Below are positions 1-7,367 of a stretch of DNA of 27,581 nucleotides, piece after piece. Made by a program: the position numbers and the translations under genes. The stretch comes from a virus. A model generated the notes under the pieces. The model saw only the letters and a program-made list of their open reading frames with translations, was not told the origin of the DNA and ran no database searches. The stretch is from the IMG/VR virus record IMGVR_UViG_3300042398_000778, positions 1-27,581 of that record; one strand, written 5' to 3'. Every line of letters starts with the position of its first letter. The stretch's first letter is position 1.

Positions 1-170
1 TGATCACCTATTGCAAAATTTGCTTTGATAATATTATCATGTGATGGAATATTATCAAGATAAAATTTTAATGGTTCGACCAACAACACTTTTGCAGATG
101 GATTAATTTCTAAATCATCTGCGCTTGTGTAGAAGTCACATGTCCCTATGTCTACGTAATCAAATTTCAT
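1..170 (-). CDS. FkbM-like methyltransferase, N-terminal part (runs off window)
   Basis: An open frame begins at the ATG at 170-168 and stays open to the window edge, giving about 56 residues. The N-terminus contains VDIGTCDFYTSADDL and, further on, VEPLKFYLDNIP. This pattern (an acidic D/E-IGT-x-DF segment followed by VEP-h-KFYLD) is how FkbM-type SAM-dependent methyltransferase genes of marine phages usually start; the first segment would hold the SAM-binding loop. The start lies six bases after the stop of the preceding gene, so it continues the same minus-strand unit; no strong Shine-Dalgarno is visible. The C-terminal catalytic part is outside the window, so completeness and substrate (glycan or other small molecule) cannot be judged. 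The family call comes from motif resemblance only. Confidence 0.6.
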   Translation of the reverse strand, partial: MKFDYVDIGTCDFYTSADDLEINPSAKVLLVEPLKFYLDNIPSHDNIIKANFAIGD

Positions 171-176
171 GATTTT

Positions 177-356
177 TTATAATTTTATTTCTAGCACTTT
201 ATCATAACCGGTACTGTTGTAAGTTATAGATGAGGCTGCATTATCCAAATCAGGCAACATATGTGCCAGCTTTAATTGTATATCTTCTAAATCTTCTGAT
301 GATCCAGAAAATTGTGAAAGGAATTCTGATGAGAATGTAATGTTATGTGTTTTCAT
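177..356 (-). CDS. Small conserved phage protein, unknown function
   Basis: A 59-residue protein starting MKTHNITF. I place the start at 356 rather than at a possible upstream start at 380. The ATG at 356 overlaps the stop of the gene before it in an ATGA junction and has AAAGGAA a few bases upstream. There is no membrane segment or cysteine motif. The middle is acidic and probably helical (EDLEDIQLKLAHML). It is translationally coupled to the upstream gene, so it is probably expressed with it. I do not recognise the family. Confidence 0.6.
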   Translation of the reverse strand: MKTHNITFSSEFLSQFSGSSEDLEDIQLKLAHMLPDLDNAASSITYNSTGYDKVLEIKL

Positions 357-706
357 GATGATTCCTTTATGGTTTCCCAAGTTTTAATCGCTTCTAATGT
401 TTCGTTATATTCTTGCCAAAGTGTTTTAAGCTTTTCGTATTTCTGTTCCATTATAACATCTCTTTGTGGTATATGCAACATGTCTTCAATTCTTGCTAAT
501 CTTTCACATATGTCTTCACCATTTATTACTAATTTACCGGTTACTTTCACTGATTCTTCAATCTCCAATACTGAATTACCATTATTATCTTTAAATGTTG
601 TTGATGGTTTTAAACTAGCACTTGAAATAGTACCACCTGCAGATACCCAAGTGAACGCAGCTGGATTGCCTAAATTTGTTGAGTATCCTGGACTAACCAT
701 TGTCAT
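353..706 (-). CDS. Conserved T4-like marine phage protein, possibly structural
   Basis: A 117-residue protein. The N-terminal half is rich in Gly, Ser and Thr and looks like beta structure (MVSPGYSTNLGNPAAFTW). The C-terminal half has the pattern VTGKLVINGEDICERLARIE followed by a helical stretch ending near IKTWETIKE. The segment with ING-x-D-h-x-E-R-L-x-x-I-E and a following IP-x-R-D recurs in small proteins of cyanophages and pelagiphages, and I recognise it from there. Its role is not known to me; a virion or assembly role is inferred from composition only. I chose the ATG at 706. A GTG at 742 is also in frame, but it would place the terminator hairpin at 718-742 inside the coding region, while AAGGAA sits directly upstream of 706. 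The stop overlaps the next gene (ATGA). Confidence 0.65.
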   Translation of the reverse strand: MTMVSPGYSTNLGNPAAFTWVSAGGTISSASLKPSTTFKDNNGNSVLEIEESVKVTGKLVINGEDICERLARIEDMLHIPQRDVIMEQKYEKLKTLWQEYNETLEAIKTWETIKESS

Positions 707-717
707 GTATTTTCCTT

Positions 718-742
718 GAAAAAAGTGGGGATTTCTCCCCAC
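718..742 (-). terminator. Rho-independent terminator
   Basis: On the minus strand GTGGGGA and TCCCCAC form a 7-bp GC-rich stem around a short GAAA-type loop, followed at once by six T residues. It lies just after the stop of the gene at 752-994 and before the Shine-Dalgarno of the gene at 353-706. It is the cleanest intrinsic terminator on this strand, but the next gene follows within 15 bases, so termination may be partial. Confidence 0.8.
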
Positions 743-751
743 TGTAATTAA

Positions 752-994
752 TTACTTTTTAACAAATTTAGCTTTGTTTTTATCCCAAGGTTTATTACCT
801 TGATATGGTTTCTTTGGACGTTTACTCGCCATATAAGCACCATATGATTTAGAATCTTTTCGATATAATTCTGATGGATCAAATTTACGGAGTTCGAATC
901 TGCAGAAATCATGAAATGCTTCTAAATCTTCAAAGATTTTTACAACATCTGGGCGGGATTCAAAGTATGAAAATGTTTTGTAGTTTTTTGCCAT
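752..994 (-). CDS. Small basic conserved T4-like phage protein
   Basis: An 80-residue protein, rich in Lys, Arg, Phe and Tyr, with a core FCRFELRKFDPSELYRKDS followed by SYGAYMASKRPKKP. This R-x-E-L-R-K-F-D-P-x-x-L-Y-R-K-D-S and Y-G-A-Y-x-A-S-K-R-P pattern is shared by small proteins in cyanophage genomes, where the function is unknown. The basic, lysine-rich tail would suit nucleic-acid binding, but that is inference. The start at 994 has AAAGGA about nine bases upstream. The gene ends at a clear intrinsic terminator. Confidence 0.65.
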   Translation of the reverse strand: MAKNYKTFSYFESRPDVVKIFEDLEAFHDFCRFELRKFDPSELYRKDSKSYGAYMASKRPKKPYQGNKPWDKNKAKFVKK

Positions 995-1022
995 AATAGC
1001 GTCCTTTCTTTTGTGGTTAAAT

Positions 1023-1036
1023 GCTACATATGTAGC
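1023..1036. repeat. 14-bp perfect palindrome in an intergenic gap
   Basis: GCTACATATGTAGC reads the same on both strands and lies between the stop at 1045 and the Shine-Dalgarno of the gene starting at 994. In RNA it gives only a 5-bp stem with a 4-base loop and no T run follows, so as a terminator it would be weak. A protein-binding operator or a short processing hairpin is also possible. Confidence 0.4.
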
Positions 1037-1044
1037 GGGTAAAA

Positions 1045-1377
1045 TTATTTAAATGTATACGTACTTGATGCACCAGAAAATGGTGGAACATAACCGTGTC
1101 CAGTAGTTGTCCACGTGTAATCGTGAATATACGGATTTCTTTTCGAGTGGGTTTCTGATTCAATTCTGTATACTCGTTGTTGCAATTCCCGTACTTCAGT
1201 TACTAATTTACGCAATGGCCCAATAGATGGAGTTTTATCTTCAGCATGTACCAATGCGACTACTAGCATTAAATTATTGAAACATTTTTGAACTGCTGGA
1301 TTTTCAGAATTCATCGCAGTATCAAATAATTCAACAAATCTTTCTAAATCTATTTCGTCTTTAATTATATTACTCAT
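1045..1377 (-). CDS. Hypothetical protein downstream of the sliding clamp gene
   Basis: A 110-residue protein. The N-terminal two thirds look helical (IDLERFVELFDTAMNSENPA, then LVTEVRELQQRVYRIESE), with a short coiled-coil-like stretch around residues 60-78. The C-terminal 30 residues are aromatic and Gly/Ser-rich. There is no signal peptide or recognisable catalytic motif. It starts 10 bases after the stop of the clamp gene and is probably co-transcribed with it from the promoter at 2137-2165. I do not recognise the family. Confidence 0.55.
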   Translation of the reverse strand: MSNIIKDEIDLERFVELFDTAMNSENPAVQKCFNNLMLVVALVHAEDKTPSIGPLRKLVTEVRELQQRVYRIESETHSKRNPYIHDYTWTTTGHGYVPPFSGASSTYTFK

Positions 1378-1387
1378 GAAAATATCC

Positions 1388-2116
1388 TTATTGTCCTGGG
1401 AATATATATTGGTATTCTGCTATTCCGCTATCTATATTGATTTGAAATGCGCCTTGGTCTGAAATTTTAATAGTTTTATCACCATCTAAATTCAATACAC
1501 TGAGAATTAATCCTTTCTGCCATGTCCAGTTATTTCGTATAGACCCAGAGATGCCGGAATGAAAAACACAACTACCGGCATGTGTTGCAGCCTCATCACC
1601 AAATGTAAATACTAATGAATCACCAGTTGTTGATACTGTAAATAGTTTATCATCACTATTCACAGAAGCCTGGTATTTAAACCGTTGGATATTGGCCTGT
1701 TGAGGGGTGAATTCAACATCCCATTTCTTGCATTCGAAGTCACAGAATTTCATTTTAGCATTAACTAGTTTGATAAACATGAATCTAAAATCATTTTGAA
1801 AATCCCCAGTTTGATTTTGAAAGTGTATACCAGTTGGTATTTCTATACCATCTTTAACGGTTGATGTTACAGTGATCTTAGCATTATCTTGGTATTCTGG
1901 ACATCTTAAATGCATATCTAATTTGTTTAGATATTGCATTCCAAACTCCCCGGATATGTTTGGCACAGGGGTATGCGTTTTTGCTCTGAATATTAGCTTT
2001 CTATCTTCCGATACTGCATCCATTGTAGTTTCGGAGTCTGATGCATTAACCCTAATTAGGGGTATTACCCCTAATGTATGAGTATGTGCTACTAAATCTT
2101 GTAAAAAATCTTTCAT
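1388..2116 (-). CDS. 45: Sliding clamp (gp45-like DNA polymerase processivity factor), probable
   Basis: A 242-residue protein; T4 gp45 is 228. It begins MKDFLQDLVAHTHTLG and contains GEFGMQYLNKLDMHLRCPEY, a run of alternating beta strands, KWDVEFTPQQANIQRFKYQA near the middle, and ends in a strand-rich IKISDQGAFQINIDSGIAEY. Length, beta-rich two-domain look and similarity to proteins annotated as clamps in marine T4-type phages support the call. The clamp would ring the DNA and tether gp43 and, with sigma-like gp55/gp33, activate late promoters. The gene lies directly downstream of gp43, which has a clamp-binding tail. AAGGAAA precedes the ATG, and a perfect promoter lies 21 bases upstream. 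T4 gp45 is very divergent in sequence, so a structure comparison would be needed to settle it. Confidence 0.65.
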   Translation of the reverse strand: MKDFLQDLVAHTHTLGVIPLIRVNASDSETTMDAVSEDRKLIFRAKTHTPVPNISGEFGMQYLNKLDMHLRCPEYQDNAKITVTSTVKDGIEIPTGIHFQNQTGDFQNDFRFMFIKLVNAKMKFCDFECKKWDVEFTPQQANIQRFKYQASVNSDDKLFTVSTTGDSLVFTFGDEAATHAGSCVFHSGISGSIRNNWTWQKGLILSVLNLDGDKTIKISDQGAFQINIDSGIAEYQYIFPGQ

Positions 2117-2136
2117 ATATTTCCTTAATTATGTGT

Positions 2137-2165
2137 ATTATACTATAGCTTGTTCCATTTGTCAA
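2137..2165 (-). promoter_or_regulatory. Consensus sigma70-type promoter for the clamp gene
   Basis: On the minus strand TTGACA (2165-2160) and TATAAT (2142-2137) are separated by exactly 17 bases. Both hexamers are perfect consensus. The -10 box lies about 20 bases from the ATG at 2116, leaving room for a short leader with AAGGAAA. A host-polymerase early or middle promoter is the natural reading. Confidence 0.85.
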
Positions 2166-2169
2166 CATC

Positions 2170-4839
2170 TTAATAAAAATTAAACATACTATTGACTGAT
2201 GTTTTTTCATGTGTGCTTAATAGATCCCAGTTTAATACGCCAATTAAGTTTGAAACTTTTTTATCGATAATTACTGCTTCCATTTCAGCATGATCAAATG
2301 GTAATTCTTTAAACCATGTTGGCAACCGTAATTCATCAACTGGATATGCTACACTTGTCAACCCTAATGGGTTTTGTTTTAATTTACAAACTATAACTTT
2401 TGCACCATCTGTGATATTCATTGAATATCTATCACCAAATATGTTTTTTAAGGTATTCCAATTGATACTCGCTCTCACGTGCCCTGGCATATTTGCTTTT
2501 CCTAAATCTTCCTCTTTATGATGATACGAGGTGATTTTATTTGCACGTTTTGGAGACCCTTTTTCCCAGCCTGGTCTTTTTTTGAATGCAATTCTAAAAT
2601 CAGCAATTTTATCCAATACATCACGTTCTTCAACCCCAGTTAATACCATTTCTAATATTTCACTCAAGAAATTTTGTACAAATTCGGGGGTATCTGATCG
2701 TTTAAGATCGAGACCCATTGCCTTGATTTCTCCAGGTTTGCCATCTTTATCTTTCCGTTTGCCTTCTTTATCGTATACTAATACAGCATAACGCTTTTTA
2801 GTAATAAATAACCCTTTGACACCAACAATTTCTCGTCCAGCTTTAATGACTTCTCCTCTTGATAACGGGCAATTAAATGAATTTAACATAAAATCAGCAA
2901 ATGTAGTATTAACTTCATCGCCTATTTGATCATATAATGATGAAATAGCTTCTTTAGACCATGGAATATTACCAGCATCTATTTCTTTTTTCAGTGTTGA
3001 ATATGCAGAGAAGTAACAAGAATCAGTATCACCATAAATAATAGATTTACCAATATGATTATACTCGCCTGTAATAATTTCATTAACTTTTGCCGCCATA
3101 TGTTTAGCAATCTGTCTTCCAGTTAATGTAGTTGATTGTCCGATACGTTTATCAAAGAATCGGCATCCTTGGTTTAGAATCGCTCCGTATAAACTATTCA
3201 AATTAATCTTTTTAACTAATTGACGTTTATCCCAATATTCTTCTTGTTCTTTATCACCAGCTGCAATTGCTTCTTTGAGCTTTTTCTGCATTTCTTTACG
3301 TTCAGCATACCATCGTTTGAGTAATCCAGGTATGATTCCTTCTCGCGCATGTGTGAAAATAGTACCATTCGCACTAAGCATCCAAGGATGTTTTGAATCA
3401 TAAATCAATCTGTATATGGTGTCACCACTTGCTTCATCACTAGTACCATCTTCCCAGTCAATTATAAGCTGCTTATCATACGATTTATTCATGACTGCAT
3501 CATATTCTAAGGTACCAAATTTACCCTCCCATGCTGCCGTGATTTTTTTACCATTTGACAATTCACCGTGTAAATACTGATCGGTCATTACTGGGCGAAG
3601 TTGTCCAACGATAGTTTCAGGACCCATATTCAATGCACGAATAACCGATGGATATAGTGAATTAATGTCAAGTGAGCCAACCCAATCATGAATTCCTTCT
3701 TTCGGATGGGCAACATAAGCACCAGCCGCCATTTCACTTTCTTTAGAGTCAGATTTGTTTCGATTTGGAACAACAAACCCTCTAACGTGCGCTTCATTGA
3801 TAATTGCTTGTTCGGTAACTGCAACCGCACCCATTGTTGTTTGTAACAATACGGTATTTTCATGCGCCAGTGTGTTAGCAAGGTCTAGAAACTTTAATTT
3901 TCTGTCTAACTTTTCAAGAAGAAGTGTATCTTGTCTATTGTATTCAATGAATTTTTTAAAATCATTATTATACAATTGATCAAGGGTTCCTTCATATGCG
4001 ACTTTGTGTTCACCCAATTCATATTCTGCAATTGCATCTAACCGGTAGCTATGGCGTTCTTCATAAGTATATTTTCTATAAAGTTCTAAACTATCTAAGT
4101 GAACACGACCAACGAGATCGTATGTTACTGCATCTTTACCATACTTTTCATATTCCCTACGTTTTGGGAATTGATTGAATAAGCAAAATCTTCGGGTATC
4201 ATCTTTACTCAATACTTTGGTTACACGATTTACGATATATGGTATATCAAACCCCTCACTATTCCACCCACTTATAACATCTGCATCTTGTATTAGATCC
4301 AAAAACGAATCTAACATCTCGGCTTCTGTTTTAAATAGATAGGTATTAGGGAAATCTTTAACCTGTTCTTGAGCTTCCTCCATTGTTAATGTTTTTGGAG
4401 GAATAGCCAAACAAACTAGTGAATCTAACCATTGCAGGTGGACCGCGATTGCAGTAATTGGCATAAATGCATCATCGGGTGCAGCATAGCCACGTTCTGG
4501 ATCGAAATCCACCTCAATATCGAACCAAGCTACGTTAAGTTTTGGTGCATCTTGGTTTTGGTAGTTTTCACTAAGGCAAACAAATACTGGATTTAAGTCT
4601 GCTTCAAACAGTTTTTTATTATTGTGAACCGATAGTTCTTTGCGGAGTTGTTTTGTATTTTTACAAATAACTCTTGATACAGGTGTGCCGTATATCGATT
4701 GAAATCTACCACGTGGATCAGCGTAATAAAAAGTATGTTTTACAGGGAAATCACGATATTCCCGTTTTCCACTTTTATTTCTTTCCACTACTTGAATAGT
4801 GTCACTATTTTTATCAAATAACGCATCTACATAGCTCAT
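2170..4839 (-). CDS. 43: Family B DNA polymerase, T4 gp43 type
   Basis: An 889-residue replicative polymerase with 3'-5' proofreading; T4 gp43 is 898. Numbering from the ATG at 4839: exonuclease I FDIEVDFD (Asp107, Glu109), exonuclease II GWNSEGFDIP (Asp198), exonuclease III EYNRQDTLLL (Asp304). Polymerase motif A is DINSLYPSVI (Asp391), motif B KKINLNSLYGAI near 543-554, motif C YGDTDSCYF (Asp604, Asp606), then KKRYAVL. All catalytic residues are present. The C-terminus SMFNFY resembles the hydrophobic clamp-binding tail of gp43. I chose 4839 because it overlaps the upstream stop as ATGA and gives the usual MSYVDALFDK start; an in-frame ATG at 4854 would add five residues. The upstream gene is coupled; the clamp gene follows 53 bases downstream. 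Confidence 0.97.
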   Translation of the reverse strand: MSYVDALFDKNSDTIQVVERNKSGKREYRDFPVKHTFYYADPRGRFQSIYGTPVSRVICKNTKQLRKELSVHNNKKLFEADLNPVFVCLSENYQNQDAPKLNVAWFDIEVDFDPERGYAAPDDAFMPITAIAVHLQWLDSLVCLAIPPKTLTMEEAQEQVKDFPNTYLFKTEAEMLDSFLDLIQDADVISGWNSEGFDIPYIVNRVTKVLSKDDTRRFCLFNQFPKRREYEKYGKDAVTYDLVGRVHLDSLELYRKYTYEERHSYRLDAIAEYELGEHKVAYEGTLDQLYNNDFKKFIEYNRQDTLLLEKLDRKLKFLDLANTLAHENTVLLQTTMGAVAVTEQAIINEAHVRGFVVPNRNKSDSKESEMAAGAYVAHPKEGIHDWVGSLDINSLYPSVIRALNMGPETIVGQLRPVMTDQYLHGELSNGKKITAAWEGKFGTLEYDAVMNKSYDKQLIIDWEDGTSDEASGDTIYRLIYDSKHPWMLSANGTIFTHAREGIIPGLLKRWYAERKEMQKKLKEAIAAGDKEQEEYWDKRQLVKKINLNSLYGAILNQGCRFFDKRIGQSTTLTGRQIAKHMAAKVNEIITGEYNHIGKSIIYGDTDSCYFSAYSTLKKEIDAGNIPWSKEAISSLYDQIGDEVNTTFADFMLNSFNCPLSRGEVIKAGREIVGVKGLFITKKRYAVLVYDKEGKRKDKDGKPGEIKAMGLDLKRSDTPEFVQNFLSEILEMVLTGVEERDVLDKIADFRIAFKKRPGWEKGSPKRANKITSYHHKEEDLGKANMPGHVRASINWNTLKNIFGDRYSMNITDGAKVIVCKLKQNPLGLTSVAYPVDELRLPTWFKELPFDHAEMEAVIIDKKVSNLIGVLNWDLLSTHEKTSVNSMFNFY

Positions 4840-4997
4840 TCTGAACCCCCCCATAAAGAGGATTCGTCTTCACCACGCTGTTTTGCTACATCTTCTAATA
4901 GCATTTCTTCAATTTTGCATGAACATCTAGCTTCACAATCGTGAAGCGATATACATGTTTCACATGCTTCGAATTCGAAGTCTTCATTAATATCCAT
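4836..4997 (-). CDS. Small acidic Cys-rich protein coupled to DNA polymerase
   Basis: A 53-residue protein from the ATG at 4997, which has GGAG eight bases upstream; in-frame starts at 5009 and 5036 would give longer forms. It has five cysteines and a histidine in a short stretch (CETCISLHDCEARCSC), spaced C-x2-C-x6-C-x3-C-x-C, suggesting a small metal-binding knuckle. The rest is strongly acidic. Its stop overlaps the gp43 start codon in an ATGA junction, so the two are translationally coupled. No known family is recognised; a small Zn- or Fe-binding accessory protein is a guess. Confidence 0.55.
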   Translation of the reverse strand: MDINEDFEFEACETCISLHDCEARCSCKIEEMLLEDVAKQRGEDESSLWGGSE

Positions 4998-5083
4998 ATT
5001 ATTCTCCATATGTGATTTCCGGCTCACAAATACCATTCCGTGCGGTTTATTGGCCCAGCCTACCTTAATAATGCCGTTTTAGA

Positions 5084-5338
5084 TTAAATCTGTTTAGTAA
5101 TATCTAAAATAGCTTCAACTTCTTGCCAATCTTCGTTATGATCGACCCAGTTACCTTTGTATGCAATTTTTATGGCTTTATTGATAATCGCAGGTTTCAC
5201 ATCAAGTTCTTCTGCAATTGATTTGACTGTATCTTTTAAACTTTCTTTTAAATCATCAATTTCACGAAGTACAGTACCACCTTCATTGATCAATTTTTCA
5301 AGTTTAGCTTTTTCTTCTGGACCGTATGCTCTACTCAT
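5084..5338 (-). CDS. dsbA: DsbA-like dsDNA-binding protein of T4-type phages
   Basis: An 84-residue, mostly helical, charged protein starting MSRAYGPEEKAKLEKLI and containing LKDTVKSIAEELDVKPAIIN followed by KAIKIAYKGN. This pattern (helix, then h-K-x-I-A-E-E-L-x-V-K-P-x-h-h-x-K-A-I) matches the small double-stranded DNA-binding proteins annotated as DsbA homologues in cyanophages. T4 DsbA has the same size and binds DNA near late promoters. The name here means the T4 DNA-binding protein, not the disulfide oxidoreductase. AAGGAAA precedes the ATG and a perfect promoter lies 35 bases upstream, so it heads the transcription unit leading into gp43. Confidence 0.7.
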   Translation of the reverse strand: MSRAYGPEEKAKLEKLINEGGTVLREIDDLKESLKDTVKSIAEELDVKPAIINKAIKIAYKGNWVDHNEDWQEVEAILDITKQI

Positions 5339-5372
5339 ATTATTTCCTTATATTGAGTTGTTTAAAAATTCT

Positions 5373-5401
5373 ATTATACTATAGTTGTGGTAGGTTGTCA
5401 A
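5373..5401 (-). promoter_or_regulatory. Consensus sigma70-type promoter for the dsbA/gp43 unit
   Basis: On the minus strand TTGACA (5401-5396) and TATAAT (5378-5373) are separated by exactly 17 bases. The bases upstream of the -35 (AATAAAGA) are the same as at the dnaJ promoter, and the spacer ends CTATAG as at the clamp promoter. The -35 also lies in a 6-bp hairpin (GTCAAT at 5397-5402 with ATTGAC at 5407-5412). Confidence 0.85.
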
Positions 5402-5419
5402 TCTTTATTGACGAAAGAA

Positions 5420-5438
5420 TTGGCGGGATCACCGCCAA
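5420..5438 (-). terminator. Probable intrinsic terminator after the 5443-6687 gene
   Basis: TTGGCGG and CCGCCAA form a 7-bp perfect stem with a 5-base loop, four bases after the stop at 5443. On the minus strand a T-rich stretch (TTCTTTC) follows, shorter than in a strong terminator. It separates the six-gene block above from the dsbA/gp43 unit below, and the new promoter begins 19 bases further on. This terminator-plus-promoter arrangement marks a unit boundary. Confidence 0.65.
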
Positions 5439-5442
5439 TGTG

Positions 5443-6687
5443 TTATTTATAATATGCCCAAGTTGCTTTTAGGGCATCCAATTGTTGTTGAATAGCAGGT
5501 GAAACTGCGGTTGTAAAGTGTCTTAATGCAAAATCAATTTGATAAGCCAATTGATCTAACTGTGGATTATTAGTAGTTGCCGAGTTAGCAGTGGTGTTTG
5601 CATTAGCTGGTTCAGCTGGCTTTCCACCTTGGTTTATCGTAGATGTCTGCGCTGGTTCCTCGGGTGATCCGTTATTAACATATGATGAGATCAGATTCCC
5701 CATATCATCAAACATAATACCATACACTGCTAGACTTGCAATGATTCCACTAATAATTGGATGATTTAACAAGAATGACATTCCACCACGCAATACACGT
5801 TTAGCTATACCAGGTTTTGGAGCAGTAGGTTTAGTTCTTCTTGGTAATCTTGGAGTTTTTAATCTTGCTTCATCTAATAATGATAATGCATATTTCATTT
5901 TATCATTATCTGACAACGTATTATAATCAGTAGATTCAGACATTTCGCCATCAGGATCAATCCCAACTAAATATGCAATTGCTTTGATATCATTTTCAAA
6001 CCCATTATCTGTACTAAATTTCTGAATTGCAGCAGCAGTATTAGGTCCTATTTTTCCATCAACGCCGGTTGGTCCAATATCATATCCAGAATTAACTAAA
6101 TTTGTTTGCAATTCTGATGGTGCATTCTCTTCGCTAGGTTGTGCATCCGGTACCGCATTTTGTGGCGCATTTTGTGGAACTGTTTGTTGAGGAGCGGGTT
6201 CAGTAGTTGGTGATATAATATCGGATGGACTAACGCCTGCATCTTTAAGCGCATTAGTTGCCTCTAAACCACCACCAATAGCCCACCCAAATGGACCTGG
6301 AATTAAGTACCCAATTCCTGACAATGCGGAAATGACAGCGCCGCTTCGATCACCTTGCTGCCATCTATCATATGCGTCTTTGATGCTCAATACTGATCCA
6401 ACACCAGGTAAAAGCTTACCCAAAATGCCTTCATTTGTAGTGTAGCCAAAGCTTTCAATTAGTTCTTTTGAAATACTTATAGATTCAGTGGCAACGCCTT
6501 TTAATTTAGCATATTGATCAATCAATTGTTTGATTTTTTCAATTTCCGATTGATGTTGAGTATCACGATCAGCTGCCCACTGTTTATACTCGGCCTGTGC
6601 TTGGACATTTTTTGCTGCAACTTCATCATTATCGAATATACCTTCTGATAAATGGTCTATTGTATTTAAAATATCTCTAATATCCAT
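5443..6687 (-). CDS. Large unknown protein with peptidoglycan-binding-like and membrane segments
   Basis: A 414-residue protein from the ATG at 6687, preceded by AAAGGGGAA and sharing one base with the upstream TAA stop. Residues 1-65 form a charged helical region with LIDQYAK (55-61), also present in the upstream protein. Residues about 86-150 are Gly-rich and hydrophobic (LLPGVGSVLSIKDAY, IGYLIPGPFGWAIGGGL), membrane-active in look. A Pro/Gln/Ala linker follows at 160-190. Residues 192-230 resemble a peptidoglycan-binding repeat, with VDGKIGPNTAAAIQKF. A basic stretch and a transmembrane helix (305-326) come next, then an Asn/Thr-rich linker and a helical end. This layout would suit a virion protein that meets the cell envelope at entry, or a membrane-tethered factor; that is inference. 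No enzyme motif is seen. Confidence 0.7.
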   Translation of the reverse strand: MDIRDILNTIDHLSEGIFDNDEVAAKNVQAQAEYKQWAADRDTQHQSEIEKIKQLIDQYAKLKGVATESISISKELIESFGYTTNEGILGKLLPGVGSVLSIKDAYDRWQQGDRSGAVISALSGIGYLIPGPFGWAIGGGLEATNALKDAGVSPSDIISPTTEPAPQQTVPQNAPQNAVPDAQPSEENAPSELQTNLVNSGYDIGPTGVDGKIGPNTAAAIQKFSTDNGFENDIKAIAYLVGIDPDGEMSESTDYNTLSDNDKMKYALSLLDEARLKTPRLPRRTKPTAPKPGIAKRVLRGGMSFLLNHPIISGIIASLAVYGIMFDDMGNLISSYVNNGSPEEPAQTSTINQGGKPAEPANANTTANSATTNNPQLDQLAYQIDFALRHFTTAVSPAIQQQLDALKATWAYYK

Positions 6688-7367
6688 TATTTCCCCTTTG
6701 GAACACAATTAGGAACGTTTTTTCCGCTCTTCTTTTTCATTCCAATTGCTTGATATCCTTTCCAACAATCTTCGTTTGTTTGATCTGGTAGTAATTTTTG
6801 TTCACCAACAATCGCATCATAATGATCCATTGTTAAAGTATCACCTTCTTCACTAAATTGAATTAGTTTCTCAGTGACATTATGTAAATCCATATCAGTT
6901 TTTGCATCTTCACGAGCGTATTCTAATAAACGAATTAGTAATGGAATATCCATTTTAACTACATCTTTTGGATTCTCAAGGTCTTCCATTGGTTCATTAC
7001 TTTGTAATCCTGGACCAACTCCCCCGGTAAATCCAGCAGAATGTCCAGGTATGGTAGATTCTTTCATTTGAACACGTTCGGCAATGATTTTAGCATATTG
7101 GTTAATTAATTGCCGTTTTTCAACTTTTTCTTGTTGAAATGAGTCTTCTGCTTCATGAAAGTATTTTTTAATTAATGATTCTTTTTCAGGTGTAGGAACT
7201 TTAGGGTTGTCTGCGTAATGTTGCATAGCCATTTGAACGGGAAGACTAACCTTGTGTGGATTAGCCCCCTCATTAATAATACCCATGAATTTTTTCATGT
7301 CAGTTGAACCTTCTACTGGTTTAGCGGCAGTACCATCTAGTGCCTGTAGAATTTTTTTCATATCCAT
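6687..7367 (-). CDS. Conserved phage protein with C-terminal Cys-Trp-Lys-Gly-Tyr motif
   Basis: A 226-residue protein, mostly helical and charged. The N-terminus MDMKKILQAL resembles that of the next gene's product, and LINQYAK (87-93) matches its LIDQYAK, suggesting a shared N-terminal module. The C-terminus holds EDCWKGYQAIGMKKKSGK followed by VPNCVPKGK. This DCW-x-G-Y-x-x-x-G-M-K-K-K-x-G-K-x-V-P-N-C-V-P pattern recurs as a short tail module on many marine phage proteins of unknown role. The start shares a base with the upstream stop (TAATG), and the same is true at its own end, so the gene is tightly coupled on both sides. Function unknown; part of a six-gene block that may encode virion or assembly proteins. 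Confidence 0.65.
   Translation of the reverse strand: MDMKKILQALDGTAAKPVEGSTDMKKFMGIINEGANPHKVSLPVQMAMQHYADNPKVPTPEKESLIKKYFHEAEDSFQQEKVEKRQLINQYAKIIAERVQMKESTIPGHSAGFTGGVGPGLQSNEPMEDLENPKDVVKMDIPLLIRLLEYAREDAKTDMDLHNVTEKLIQFSEEGDTLTMDHYDAIVGEQKLLPDQTNEDCWKGYQAIGMKKKSGKNVPNCVPKGK

Noticed and set aside
707-742. In-frame GTG at 742 giving a longer start for the 353-706 gene
   Set aside because: The extension would translate through the terminator hairpin; the ATG at 706 has its own Shine-Dalgarno.
5444-5451. Perfect TATAAATA on the minus strand, a T4 late box
   Set aside because: It is made by the last codons and stop of the 5443-6687 gene (Tyr-Tyr-Lys-stop) and lies just upstream of a terminator hairpin, so it is probably chance.
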